A stretch of 64,000 bases of DNA from Blasia pusilla (lineage: Eukaryota > Marchantiophyta > Marchantiopsida > Blasiales), in the NCBI GenBank assembly GCA_050084515.1, contig CM114271.1, positions 25,358,001 to 25,422,000 of the forward strand, given 5' to 3'. Positions 13,491 through 25,150 of the stretch are shown here, in pieces (the first letter of the stretch is position 1; the number at the start of each line of letters is the position of its first letter). The notes beneath the pieces were generated by a model. It worked only from the letters and a program-made list of their open reading frames with translations, made no database searches and was not told the DNA's origin. The position numbers and the translations under genes were made by a program.

Positions 13491-13880
13491 AAATCCCAAG
13501 TATGAAGCATATAAATTGTCCCTTCAAATCTGTTTAGCCAGACTTACAATAATGGGACACTACCAAAGATGATAGCTTCACGAGCCTTTCTCAACCTAAC
13601 ATTTTCCTCCCGCATAAGTTCATAAGGAGTTCGAGAAGATTCCTCCTAAAGATTTGAATGTGTAGGGACCATGAGGGAATCTGAAAAATCCCAAGTATGA
13701 AGCATATAAATTGTCCCTTCAAATCTGTTTAGCGAGACTTACAATAATGGGACGCTACCAAAGATGATAACTTCACGAGCCTTTCTCAACCTCACATTTT
13801 CCTCACGCATCAGTTCATAAGGAGTCCGAGAAGAATCCTCCTAAAGATTTGAATGTGTAGGGACCATGAGGGAATCTGAA
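13491..13880. repeat. Direct tandem duplication, 195-bp unit, two copies
   Basis: Bases 13491-13685 are repeated at 13686-13880 with only scattered substitutions. On the - strand each unit encodes RTPYELMREENVRLRKARE or a near copy, which has the look of a conserved plant exon, and is followed by a GTAAG donor-like sequence. This may be a duplicated exon of a decayed - strand gene. Confidence 0.9.
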
Positions 13881-14572
13881 AAATTTGGTGATCATTTCAA
13901 ATTTTTTTCAAGCAATTAATTGCATAGCTCGATGGAAAGTACATTTAATTGATGCGGAAGGAATGTTCTTATCTCAAAATATAACCTTTTCTAATATTTC
14001 CAAAAATGGAAATTTGATGGAAAAATAATTTCAATGGATATTTATGGCAAGCCCAAAAAATTAAGAACTACCACCTCAAGCCTTTAGAAACATGTTGCCA
14101 ATCCCATACACAAGTGAGGCACTGTTTGAATGAGAGGGAGTGTGAAGGGATATGAGTAGGACACAAGTATTAAAGTAGTGGAACTCCATTACCTGTCCAC
14201 TTTCACTTATAGTTAGTAATTTATTTACCCTTGAGTTGCAATGAATGGTCAAAATATATACTATTAAAAAGGCATAAGGGGATTACTTTATGTAAATAAA
14301 TTAGTTTCTATAAGAAGTAAAGCTTGCTTTCTTTTAGAAGTTCCATCTGCAATAGAAGAATCAAACTCTTGGCTTCAATGAGACATGTTTTGGATCATTG
14401 AGAGATATTTGACGCTCTAGAACTAGGAGTTCCTTACATTCCACAAGACCATCACTTTTCTTTACAATCATTCAAGGTGATATCCGACACTCAAGTAAGA
14501 TAAGAAATCACCTAGTTTAACCAGCAATAAATTGGTAAATATGAGAGTTCATTCGAGGAGCCGGAGAAGTAA

Positions 14573-15330
14573 CACTAGAAGAAATCCTTGGTTATATGAC
14601 TAGGTTTTATGACTCATGTGAGTCATATATTACATTCCATGACTTACAATGACTAACGACTACTTTAGATACAAAAGCGAAGTCATATTTGTTCCATGAG
14701 TAGGCTAACTAGGATGGTATGCTTAGGTGGACATTGGTACATGACTAGAGGGAGTAGTCATACGGCCATGACTAACACGTCATGTGGATCACGTGGAAGT
14801 AGGACACGTCAGTGTATGACGTGGATAAATTTATGTGACATGTCATAGATGATGTGGACTGGATAAAAAAACAACTGGTGTAGTCATATGTGTGTATCAA
14901 TCCAATCATTGGAGACGACTACTCGAATCATAATATGTGGGAGAATGAAGTGAAGTGGCACACAAGGTCCAATGAAATCATAAAAATTATATTTGGAATT
15001 TGAGTAATTCAAATAATATGAATATTCACGACTCAGAGAGTCATTACATTTTTGGATTCAGTCAGAGGTGGCAACTCATGAAGTCATAGAAAATTATCGA
15101 ATGACTAGGCCCGCTCCATATAGTCATGACACATGACTTGACTAGTCGTGGTTTACGACTACACCAATCATGGACTTGACTAATATAGTTAAGCGAATGT
15201 GACTAAAGGAGTTGTTGAAATGGTTGTAGTCATTACAGTAGAACTTATCGAGTCGTATTGATGTGACTCATCAAGTAATGAAAGATAACTCTACTAGTAG
15301 TATCGATATGACAAGATGGGAAGGTAAGTG
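14573..15330 (+). mobile_element. CACTA-type terminus with subterminal repeats
   Basis: The sequence CACTAGAAGAAATCC at 14573 has the form of a CACTA (En/Spm) terminal inverted repeat. It is followed by about 720 bp in which TGACT or AGTCA-containing motifs recur dozens of times in both orientations, the pattern of subterminal transposase-binding sites in CACTA elements. The matching right terminus (reverse complement of the start) was not found downstream, so the other end is lost, diverged or outside the window. It is not clear whether this end belongs with the CACTA transposase at 58-62 kb. Confidence 0.55.
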
Positions 15331-15917
15331 CTCCCAATTTTGGGCGCTTTCATGATTTTTTTAATCCAAAATTTGTTTGTTGGATATTGAACTTAGCAAT
15401 AAGAAGCCTCTTCTTGAATTTCAGTTTGAACTGCGACTATAAAATGCTCGTTTTCCAAGTTTTTAATGTTGGAAAGGGCACACAATGCAACAACACCTCA
15501 AATACAGTAATACAACCAATAGCATTGTATGAGAAATTACAATGCTACTATGCTTACTAGTGGCATATAAGCAGCAAACATCAAAGCCCTATTTTTTGGA
15601 CAAAACTCTCATCAAAACTCTTATAAAAAAGATAGGAATCAAAGAGTATTACAGGAGAAATAAAAAATTCAACACCTTGAAAGAAAAATATTCATCCTAG
15701 ACTAATGCATTGCCCCTCACCAAGGAGGAATTATCATACAATATAAAATACTATTCAACCTATGGAATTGAACCGCAACCAGAGAATTAAGCAATTGGAC
15801 GATATATAATCAATTAAGAAAATAAAACATCTTATCTGAAATGTGTTTTGATAGTGTTGTCTCAACCAGACATAGGGAAGTATTATGCCTTTTGAAATCT
15901 TCCACACGAACTAGCAT
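15331..15917. other. AT-rich spacer, nothing recognised
   Basis: No open frame with a signature, no transposon end and no RNA gene was seen in this stretch. Confidence 0.5.
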
Positions 15918-16561
15918 TGTATTGTGCGCATACACATTGCTATACAACATACATCGCTGTCACCGAACATACACACAAACATACATGATCCCATGCTAAC
16001 TCATGGCATCCACATAACAAGACGAGAAATACCAAAATATCTCCAATCTCACATTGGAAATCAATCAAATCTCTCTACATCTCACACCAAGGTCTCCACG
16101 ATGTGCACTCTCTCTCATGTCAAACCAAACCCATTCTCCTAATGAGAGGCTTGGATTACACACACAAGGCAAAGAGGACCATAGCTTCGCTACCTCATGC
16201 CAAGAGGTTCAACAAAGAGAGAACGAGCTCTCAAGCTTTCTCTCTTGGAGGTATACCCCTTCCCTCTCCCAAGCCCTCTCCTCGGTACCTATGCTCGCAG
16301 GTCACCTCCTTGGATCTTGACTTGCTGTAGCGGGTCAAAGGTTACTTCCAAAAGTGGAAAGTTGACTCTATCATAAACAACCACTTACCCGAAATATTAA
16401 GTTCTTCAATATGGCTGTAAGTGAGCCAAAACAAAGGGGAAACCTGCTCTCGTAAGTTATCCATGGCCTCATCAGGTGATCCTCAACTCCCTAAGGCTGT
16501 CCACCAGTACCTCCTAAGGTGAGCTACTAGATCTCCCCGATCTATCCTAAAAGACGTGACA
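15918..16561 (-). repeat. Solo terminal repeat (A-B) of Gypsy family 1, inverted
   Basis: In - orientation it starts TGTCACGTCTTTTAGGATAG at 16561 and ends GTATGCGCACAATACA at 15918. It has an A part of 515 bp (16561-16047) and a B part of about 129 bp (16046-15918) that begins TTGGAGATATTTTGG. Both parts match the ends of elements I and II. No coding sequence is attached, so it is a solo remnant, for example from recombination between A1 and A2. No matching target-site duplication was seen next to it. Confidence 0.85.
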
Positions 16562-16714
16562 AGTGTGTGGCAGAAAGGGAAATACTCTAATGAATCTTTC
16601 TCATGTGTATTTTTGGCCAAAGCATGCTTGAGCCAAGTGCATCACGAAAAGTCTCTTGCGTAGGTTCATTAACCAAATTTGGCATCCATAGAGCATGTTC
16701 AGGATCAAACACTT

Positions 16715-17229
16715 TGTCACGATTGTTAGGATAGATCAGCAAGATCTAGTAGAGCGCCTTCGGAGATACTAGAGGACAGCCTTAGAAGGTCGAGGATGAC
16801 TTGCTAAGGCCCCGGATAACATGAGAGAAAAAGTTTCCCCTTCGTTTCCGCTCATTTGGAGCCATATAGAGAAACTTACTATTTTGGGTAAGTTTCTATT
16901 TGGAGTGTAGTTGGCTTTCCACTTTGGGAAATGGCCCTTGACCCGCTATACCATGTCAAGATCCAAGGAGATGACTAGTGAGCTCAGGTTATCGTGGAGA
17001 AGACTTGGGAGAGGGAAGGGGATATACCTTCAAGAAAGAGAGCTTAAGAGCTCATTCTCTCTTTGTTGAACCTCTTGGCACGAGGCGGCGGAGCTATGGT
17101 CCCTTGCCTTGTGAGTGTAATCCAAGCCTCTTATTAGGAGGGTGGGTTTGGTTTGACATTGAGAGAGACATGTGAGAGCGCATACATGTGAGAGCTATGG
17201 TGTTGTGAGAGAGATTTGACCTTATTCTA
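16715..17229 (+). repeat. A1 terminal repeat of element I
   Basis: 515 bp starting TGTCACGATTGTTAGGATAG and matching A2 (24527-25040) over its whole length. It ends near GACCTTATTCTA. The next bases (CAAAGAGAGAATGAG) match the leader of element II, not the B block that follows A2, so no B copy is present at this end. Confidence 0.85.
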
Positions 17230-20181
17230 CAAAGAGAGAATGAGAGGGTAAGAGCTTCAATGGAGGAGCTTGCTGGTTACTCGCTGTTGGTGCAGGTTTC
17301 GTACCGTATTTCCTATTCAACGGCTCATGGGAGTGCTCACCGGATTAAGCGCTACTTGTTTTACTTTTTTTTGTTGTTAATTTTTTTGTGTGGAAGAGTG
17401 GCGCGCGGATCGGAAGCACTACCCAAATTTCCTTAGAGATGAAGTTTGGGGGCGGATTTCCCCATTCCAGTGCTCTCAAGAGCACCAAGTAGCTTGTTGG
17501 TTTTGATTTTACAGGTCTGAAGTTTTGTGTGGAAGAAATTAGCGCGGAAGCGCTGCCGATTTTGTCCTAGGAGTGCAGATTTGAAGGGCTGCAAGACTGT
17601 TCCTGTCAGTTGTTTTGGGAAAGTTAAATGAAAGAAAAAATTGAACCTTGTCATAGATCTCAAAGCTCTACACGTTGTGTAAGAAACGGTACGCAATTTT
17701 GAGTTGAGAGAAAAACATTATGATCAATCTTACAAAACTGCCATTGCTAGGTGATTTTTAGGGTAAAATTGTTCAAACCCTAAACTAACCGCCGTTTCCG
17801 TCATAGTCACCGTCAACGCTCCTCAGTTAACAATCAACCTTCAGAGTCGACGGTCTGCCATTAACGGTTCACTGTCATCATCCATTGTCCACCGTCAACG
17901 ATGTCGCATAGTAAATCAGCCAGTGTGTAAACTCCTTCCTCATTAAGTGTTAGATAGAGTTTTATTAGTATTATGTAAATTAACCTAGGAAAAGGAAATT
18001 CCCATGTTTAAATCTTTTTATGGTGCCTATTTTATGCGAGCCCAATTTTAGGAAAAGAGGTAATAAATAAAAGATGAATTTATAAAAGCAAAAGTAGTCT
18101 TGGTTGGTGGCTAGGTTAGTTGGGGTAATTTGGAAAATATCAAGTGGGTAAAAGAGGATATTTTAGAAGAGATAAGAAGAAATTTACTTGTGTAAAAATA
18201 TGATTGGCTAAGCCTTCAGAGGTAGCCATGTGGCTCAACATAAGATTAGCTCTATTTCGTACTCTTATGAATCCCTTGTGAATAAATAAAAAGGAGGGAC
18301 CTTCAAGGGTTCATCACCTTCTATTTCACATATTGAGTTTCTTTTGTCACTCTTGAGTGTATGGCTTTGGGATTGCTTGCTTTTCCAATTTGAGTGGATC
18401 ATCCCTCTTGGGAGAGTAACTTAACCATGATCTATTCTTCGAGAGGTTTCTAGAGTGTGGTGTGTGTGTGGAGATGAGAGGCTTGTCACATTAGAGGAGT
18501 TTAGTCATATTAAAATAGTGAATGTTTTGGCCTGTTATTTTCCCAATGAGAGCGGATGACCCTTCTTGGGAGAAGAATTCCGCCAAAGCCCATTCTTGAG
18601 GAGAGTAGAGAATGTCTATCAAGCATGGATAGGGATGGAGTACGAGTTGTGCCCGAATTTCCTTTCCTCAATCCTTACCATATCAAGGTACTATTTGTAG
18701 ATAGGCACTAATTCACTCGTTATTTAGTTTAACACTTTGGCGAGGCGTTCATGAACTAGGTCATGCAATCTCCAACTCCGGTGATTCTTCCTATCGTCAC
18801 ATGTGGAAGGACATGGGATTGTACTTTGTATGTCCTTGTATAGCGATCCATGGACGTCAACAGGCCTACACAAGTAGGGTTTAACATTAGTTGTGCTATC
18901 TTCCTCGTGTACAAGCGTAAAGTAGTTTATAGGGATTTAATAGTTAAGAATTTTGGGGTCCGATGTTGCGAAGAAGTGATCGCCTTGACACTTCCATTTG
19001 TGATACTTATCATGAGAGAATGGAGAGTATACATAATAATTTTGTATTGAAAAAGGAGAACTTCTTAGAGAGTTCACCTTGCATCGATCACGTCTGCCGC
19101 AGCTAGAAGGTCCGCCCTTACTTGAAGAAAGGCTCTCAACATGACAATGATCCACGGTGGACCGTCCGACATTGCTGCCGCCTAGCGCCATTGAGAGCCG
19201 CCTTCGGCCGTTGGTTGCCATTTCCTCCATTACGAAGCCACGACAACCGTTGATTCTCTGACTTGATCCACCACCATGTATTTTATTGTGGCCATTGCCG
19301 TCATCACAATTTTTTCATCAACCATTGATGGTAGGTGACCTCGGTTTGATGGTGTTTGAGTTTTCATTTCATTTTGCTATGTTGTGATTGGTAGCCGCTT
19401 GACGATGATCGAGCAATGTGCGGTGTTGCTTGTGGCCGCACCGTACCGTCTCGATCGCAGAGCCGCTCCTTCACTAAGGTATAGAGCATATGTATTGTTG
19501 ATGGAGGAAGGTATGCCGTGGAGTGCCGGATCTCATTATCGAGTGCCGTGCCATTTTATAGTTATTCCGTGCCGCACCGTATCGTTGGATCCGCACCGTA
19601 TAATGAGGAGCTTTAAGCATCGTCACCACTAGAGGGGTACGACTTTCTGATTGGAGGATTTTATCGTCACGACCGAGTTGGGATTAAGGTTTGCAGTTGC
19701 TAAGAAGCGATTGATATTTGTTCACATTACCCATTTTGGTCTTTTGCGAGTACGTGTTAGGGAATTCCACGTATTGGTAGTTATTTGGGATATTGGATTT
19801 CGTGCAGATGCTGAGAGCATCATTGATGTATGGGTTTAGAGGACATAGACCTATGTGGGGTGTCTAGAGTTGAGGGTGTGTGTTATTCATGAGATGATAG
19901 GATAGTAGTTGATTTGCCGCACCACGCCGCTTGTTGTCGCACAACACACTTCTCAGTGAGAGAGAGAGTGTAGATTGAGTGCCGCATGTTAGTTTGAGTG
20001 ATTGAATGATTACTTGTAAGGTTGAGAGTGATTGCGTCAGAGGGGTATGAGGATCATCATGGCATCATTTTGGGACTTTGAGAGGTGAGGTGGTGGACCC
20101 GAGAGTAGCTCTAGAGATTTTATGCGGAGTGGCGCAAGGTTTTGAGGGTCTTCACGTGAGGGAGTGACTTGACCTCCTTTT
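17230..20181 (+). other. 5' leader of element I, with a 1.2-kb insertion
   Basis: From 17230 to about 17.9 kb and again from about 19.14 kb to 20.18 kb the sequence aligns with the leader of element II (53947-52540 on the - strand), including runs of GTC/CCG-like triplets. The intervening 17.9-19.14 kb has no counterpart there. No open frame of note and no recognisable tRNA primer-binding site (normally starting TGG right after the repeat) was seen. Confidence 0.6.
17900..19140. mobile_element. Insertion in leader of element I, unclassified
   Basis: About 1.24 kb absent from the otherwise alignable leader of element II. It contains an AATAAATAAAAA box followed by a pyrimidine-rich stretch and a TG start near 17922, features compatible with a solo LTR of an unrelated retrotransposon. 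No terminal repeats or target-site duplication could be fixed, and no protein is encoded. The boundaries are approximate. Confidence 0.35.
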
Positions 20182-21482
20182 ATGTCATCTTCAGATGTGG
20201 GGGAGAGTGTAGAACAGTGTGTTAGTGCATCACTGCACACAGTTAGTGGTCCTACCCCTTGGGAGTACGAGATGGACGACCGGGGTAGAGGAGAACGTAG
20301 GTTTTTGGGTGCTATAGGCACTATAGAGTTACAAGACTTCATTTGCGGAGTTTATGAGTTGGTGTGACTCACAATGGGCTAGGAACTCTAGAGAGTTTAA
20401 CCCATTTACATCATGGAAAGATATGTTCTTGCACCTAGAGAGGGCATCCATGGACGATTACCATGAGTTCTACCACATATATGCCAAGGAGATTGAGGCA
20501 TGGCGACTCTACTATGACCCACACTATGTGTCATGGACGAAGCCGTTCCTAGATGAGGAGGAGTCAAAAGAGGCTACTTCCTCTTCCGCCAGTAATATGT
20601 TAGGAGGTATAACTCGCACTGGAGCAGTTGCATCGTCCAGTCAGGTCTATCCCATGTTCAACCCTGTGGTTGAGTTCTTTGCATAGATGAGGACGAGCTA
20701 CTAGGAGGTACGGACGGAGAAGTTTCGGAGCATCCACGACTTCCAGAGGCGCCCGGGTGAGAGTTTGCGGGAGGCCTAAATTCGCTTACGTAGGTTGATT
20801 AACGTCACTTAGGGGTGACAAAGGCCCAGGCTATCCAGTCATGGTACGCGATGCTGGACCAAACCTACGGACACGGGTGCGGGAGGGGGTGCTTCTTATG
20901 AACACCTCACCCATGTTGAGAGATGTTTTTAGGACCATCGAGAACATTGAAGGCAACATGGCGGAGGAGAGTGTAGCCACCATGAGTTCTAGGCAAGAGA
21001 AACCACGAGTATCTGCACCACCAATACAACAACGTGGATTTCGAGAGAGGACTGTGGCACCACGAGCATATGGAGGTTATCGAGAGCCTGTGCCACAGAG
21101 ACCTGCTCCATCATATGCGGCGCAGCAGCCGCCACATATTATTTGTTGGGCATGCGGTGGAGCTCATCAGCGGCACGATTGCACGCGTCAAGGTTATAAA
21201 CACGTGCCTCAGTATGGAGGAGGAGATGGTGCTGCACCAAGAGGTTATCAATGTGACTATTTTCAGAGGTATGGTCACACACACGCTAGATATTTCAGCT
21301 TACACCTTGAGTTACGTCTGGACCAAGGGCCAGAGAAGGCACGAGAGCAAGTAGCTAGTCCGGGTGGACCTAGAGGTCATGCATTAGGTGGTCCCGTTGG
21401 GGGACAAGGAGCTGGAGTTGCCCGAGGGGGTGGTGGAGTTGCCCGTGGAGGAGATAGAGTTCCACCACCTAGACCCGTCTAG
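20182..21482 (+). pseudogene. gag: Gag of element I (family 1), broken
   Basis: The frame starts with ATG at 20182 (MSSSDVGESVEQ), matching MSSSDEGERIEE of element II at 52539. It then passes through at least two other frames (20354-20686 and 20841-21482) and in-frame stops near 20.7-20.8 kb. The gag signature W-x-D-x-Q/DDYHEF...IEAWRLY is present. The C-terminal part has two zinc-knuckle-like motifs, CWACGGAHQRHDC and CDYFQRYGHTHARYF, the second with an aromatic residue in place of the last Cys. A glycine/arginine-rich tail follows. Gag forms the particle that packages the element RNA. This copy cannot make a full protein. Confidence 0.75.
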
Positions 21483-22560
21483 GGGAGACACCGGGCATGA
21501 GGTTGGGGATGGCTGTTCAGATACAGCAGCTACAACAACAGATTGCCACTATGGCATTGAGGTTACTCGATGCCGGATCGATGGCATTGACGTCATATGG
21601 AGCAGCCAGAGATATGGAGGATCTTGGTTGGATGTTTGTGGTTGCCCTGATAGAGCCTGCCGCAATTATTACACGTGGAGCAGCCGTAGAGTTGGATCCA
21701 CAATGAGGGGAAGCGAGACAAAAAACCATGCTTCCTCAGTCTTTCATGTTGTCTAAGGCGATGAGGACCCCATCGATGGGTCATGATCTGAGTTCCCGAA
21801 GAGTTGGTGATATTGTTGGTGTGCAAGCACAGAGGGCGATGGGAGAGGCGAGTGCGACGACTTCTATTGCTGATGCTTAGGAGGAGCATGTGTTGAGCAC
21901 GTTGTTTGGGGCAGCCAATGTTGTGTACCGCGCTCCTTTATTTTTTTGCTTCCGATGTTATGATGTTGGGAGGTACGCCCACCAAGAATTTCCAGCTGGC
22001 CGCTACGCTATATGAGCGTGGAGTTGGTGTTCCTGCGTCAGACTCACGGGTGATTGTAAAGGAGGTGATGGACTTGCCCTTGGAGCCTATGCTCGGGCCG
22101 TCCACGTCAGATTCATGGTAGGCTGGGGCTACTAGGATGGCAGAGATGCCCGCTAGACCCGTGATAGAGTGTGCCATGGCTTCTCCTGGTGTTGTATTGC
22201 TGGATAACCGGGGAGAGGTATTCCAGTTGTTGATTCCAAGAGATAGAGTTCTTAGACCACAACGCGTCTTGTTGGATTCAGGAGCGCAACCCTAATGCTG
22301 GGGAAAGAGGCATTCATAGGATAGGGCTTGACGAGAGCCGATGTGGAGCATTGTCCACTCCGGGTACAGACATCCTTGGGTGGAGCAAATACCACAAAGT
22401 GTATCACCCGATAGGAAGTTGTGGTGAGGATTCGTCCGGGACATCCTACAGATGAGTCCGTGGTGCAAGCCAAGGCGATAGTGACCGATGTAGAGTCCTA
22501 CGACGTCTTGGTTGGTGGAGCACTATTGTACCCGATGAGGTTTTCTCTAGATTAATAGGA
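21483..22560 (+). pseudogene. Linker and aspartic protease of element I, broken
   Basis: Coding scraps in several frames align with the region between gag and DNMT of element II (for example ARDMEDLGWMF and PTKNFQLAATLYERGVGV). The retroviral-type protease active site is visible near 22260-22300 as RVLLDSGAQP followed, after a one-base shift, by LMLGK. This enzyme would process the Gag-Pol polyprotein as a dimer. Stops and shifts rule out a working product. Confidence 0.65.
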
Positions 22561-22711
22561 GGAGTCAACATCCTACAAACCAAGATGGCAGTCAAGTGAT
22601 GGGCGCCTTAGCTCATTCCTCGTTTGATTCATCGGTGGAGTGATCAAGCGACGGCCAGGAGAGATTGCGACCTAAGCAGCATTTAGCAACGCCATCATTC
22701 GGCCTAGTGAT

Positions 22712-24211
22712 TTGATTGAGGGACATGTCCATGGAGAGGACACTCCCATTCTTGACATTTCTAAGAAGAGGAGTGTCATGGTAGCCGCATCAGTCCGTGG
22801 AGGAGAGGTGGCACCGTTGCGAGCACCGTGGGTGCTAGAGAGCGGGATCGGATCGCTACAGCGGGCCAGACGGTTCCGTTGGGAGGGGACACATGTTTTG
22901 AGGGTTTGGGAGGATGGCAGAGTACGCGTAGTGCCACATCCTTTGCAGAGAGCACGACTAGTGCAGCATGCCCACGAGGAGTTGGGTCACTTTGGGGTGA
23001 AGCGGAGATACAGCTTGCTCCAAATTCAGTATTGGTGGCGAGGCATGCAGACTGACATTCAGGAGTTTGTTGCTAGGTGCATGGTGTATGATCGGGTCTG
23101 AGCATCGTTCAATGCTCCGACTCCACAGTTGCATCCATTATCGATCATGGGCTTAGTGTATAGATGGAGTTTGGATTTTGCACGACCTTTGCCTTTGACG
23201 GAGCGTCATAGTCGTTATGTGTTGGTGATGGTCGACCACTTCTCAAAGTGGATCGAGTTGGTTTCATTGCCTGACAAACCGAGTGAGGGAGTAGCTTATG
23301 CCTTCCTTGACAGAGTGCTGAGTCATTACGGTGCACCGGCTGAGGTGTTGACATACCGGGGTACCGAGTTTTGCGGTGAGTTCCAGGCCTTGTGTGATCA
23401 GACACTGATCGATCATCGCACGACTTTGCGAGATCATCCCGAGGCGGATGGATTAGCGGAGAGAGTTGTGCAGACCGTGAAGAGGGGTTTACGCAAGTAT
23501 GGCTTGCAGAGAGTTCACCTAGGAGATTGGGACCTCCAATTGCCCTGGTCGGCGATGGGATACAGATTCAACAGGCAGACATCCTTAGCATCTTTTTCAT
23601 CGTACTTGCTATTTTATGGCCGAGAGCGAGATTTACCTGCGGCCATTCGTCGAGATGCTAGTGAGGTGTTGGACCTTGATGATCCAGATGTATGGATGTG
23701 AGCATGTTCTCAGAGGGCTGAGTTGTTTCGGAGAGTGATGCCCATGGCGTTCGAGAACTTGGCGATTGCACAACATCGGGATACTTTGAGGTATGCGACT
23801 ATTTGGGGTGGTGGTTATCGATCAACTATCGGGAGATTTCATCAAGGAGATTATGTCTACTTGCAGCAGATTGCACCGACGACGTTGGATGGGACTGCAG
23901 GGCGCACTATCCTGAGAGTGCGTGACATTTTTCCGTCCTGTGTTCTCTTGCTGGAGAGACGCGATGGTATGGTATGGAAGGACAATGTGCGTAGTTGTGC
24001 GCCATATCACCTTCCTAACATTGATGGTACAATAGATTCGAGCTCAGCAGTAGTTCCTGCAGGCTTGCGTTGTATGTTGTGTGGTTCTGCCCGTGGTGCG
24101 GCCACGATGCTAGTCTGTGATGTATGTTCGAGAGGTTGGCATATGGCATGTCTGACGCCACCTCTCACTAGGGTTTCTCAGGGACGATGGATGTGTCCCA
24201 GATGTACATAG
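22712..24211 (+). pseudogene. Integrase with C-terminal PHD finger, element I
   Basis: Three consecutive frames. The first (22712-23101) starts with remains of the DNMT-module N-terminus (GEDTPILDIS), then jumps to the zinc-binding HAHEELGHFG...RCMVYDRV of a Gypsy integrase. The second (23129-23701) holds the DDE core: YRWSLDFARPLPLT, the second Asp position altered (TYRGTEF instead of TDQGTEF), and HPEADGLAERVV with the Glu. The third (23723-24211) holds the C-terminal domain and a PHD finger (CMLCGSARGAATMLVCDVC, then RGWHMACL and WMCPRC) in C4HC3 order. The frames are separated by TGA stops, one of which is CGA in element II. The altered Asp means it would not be catalytic. Confidence 0.85.
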
Positions 24212-24361
24212 AGGAGATACTAGGTAGGTTTGGATTCCGACTTTTTCTGTGACATGGATGACAGGAAGGCAACTAACGATGGCCCCACATGAGCACCCGA
24301 CCTTGTTTCTCTTAGCGTCCTAGAGATGTATGTCGTGGTAGGTAGAGATAGATGGCTATTT

Positions 24362-24398
24362 GGAGTTAGAGGGACTTAACCACTAGCTAGGGGGGCGA
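24362..24398 (+). promoter_or_regulatory. Polypurine tract of element I
   Basis: GTTAGAGGGACTTAACC followed by CTAGGGGGGCGAT immediately upstream of B1. The same arrangement stands next to B1 in elements II and III although the repeats of family 2 are otherwise unrelated. It is the likely plus-strand primer site, and it marks B1, not A2, as the start of the 3' repeat. Confidence 0.6.
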
Positions 24399-24526
24399 TT
24401 GGAGATATTTGGCACTTCTCGCCTCTGTGTTTGGATGCCATGAGTTAGCATGGGATCGTGCATGTTTGTGTGTGTGTTCGGTGACAACGATGTCTGTTGT
24501 GTAGCGATGTGTATACGCACGACAAC
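24399..24526 (+). repeat. B1 block of element I
   Basis: 128 bp starting TTGGAGATATTTGGCACTTC and ending GTATACGCACGACAAC, directly before A2. It is repeated as B2 after A2. B1 carries about 19 bp (around GATGTCTGTTGTGTA) that B2 of this element lacks. Confidence 0.85.
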
Positions 24527-25040
24527 TGTCACATCTTTTAGGATAGTTCGGTGAGATCTAGTAGAGCGCCTTCGTGAGTAGTGGAGGATAGGCTCTGTAG
24601 GTTGAGGATGACCTGCTGAGGCCTCGGGAAACCTGAGAGAGCAGGTTTCCTCTTCGTTTCGGCTCATTTGGAGCCATATTGAGGAACTTACTATTTTAGG
24701 TAAGTACCATTTTGAGTATATGATTGACTTTCTATTTTTGGTAATTGGCCCTTGACCTCCTACATCAGGTCAAGAGCCAAGGAGGTGACTTGGGAGAATA
24801 GGTCACCATGGAGAGAGCTTGGGTGAGGGGAGGGGTATACCTCAAGGAGAGAGAGCTTGAGAGTTCATTCTCTCTTTGTTGAACCTCTTGGCATGAGGCG
24901 GCGGAGCTATGGTCCCTTGCCTTGTGAGTGTAACCCATGCCTCTCATTAGGAGAGTGGGTTTGGTTTGACATGAGAGAGAGTGCATACCTTTGAGAGCTA
25001 TGGTGGGAGATGGTGTAGAGAGAGATTGGATCTTACTTTA
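24527..25040 (+). repeat. A2 terminal repeat of element I
   Basis: 514 bp starting TGTCACATCTTTTAGGATAG and ending GATCTTACTTTA. It matches A1 (16715-17229) and the A repeats of element II and the solo copy. Confidence 0.85.
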
Positions 25041-25150
25041 TTGGAGATATTTTGGTACTTCTCGCCTTTGAGTTTGGATGCAATGAGTAAGCATGGGATT
25101 GTGCGTGTTTGTGTGTGTGTTCGATGATAGCGATGTGTATGCGCACGACA
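25041..25150 (+). repeat. B2 block of element I
   Basis: 110 bp starting TTGGAGATATTTTGGTACTT and ending GTATGCGCACGACA, repeating B1. The end (GACA) mirrors the TGTC start of A. Satellite DNA begins at the next base. Confidence 0.85.

Larger units (their letters stand above)
16715..25150 (+). mobile_element. Gypsy element I (family 1), DNMT/RT-deleted copy
   Basis: An 8.4-kb element on the + strand: A1 (16715-17229), a leader of about 3 kb with a foreign insertion, gag, protease, integrase with PHD finger, then B1-A2-B2 (24399-25150). The methyltransferase, reverse transcriptase and RNase H present in elements II and III are missing: the sequence passes from the start of the DNMT module (IEGHVHGEDTPILDIS) almost directly into the integrase N-terminus around 22.8 kb. 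It is therefore an internal-deletion derivative that could only move in trans. Its right end lies in the satellite array. Many stops and shifts show it is old. Confidence 0.85.

Noticed and set aside
21388-21889. Overlapping frames on both strands in the gag linker
   Set aside because: They are shadows of the Gly-rich gag tail in other frames.
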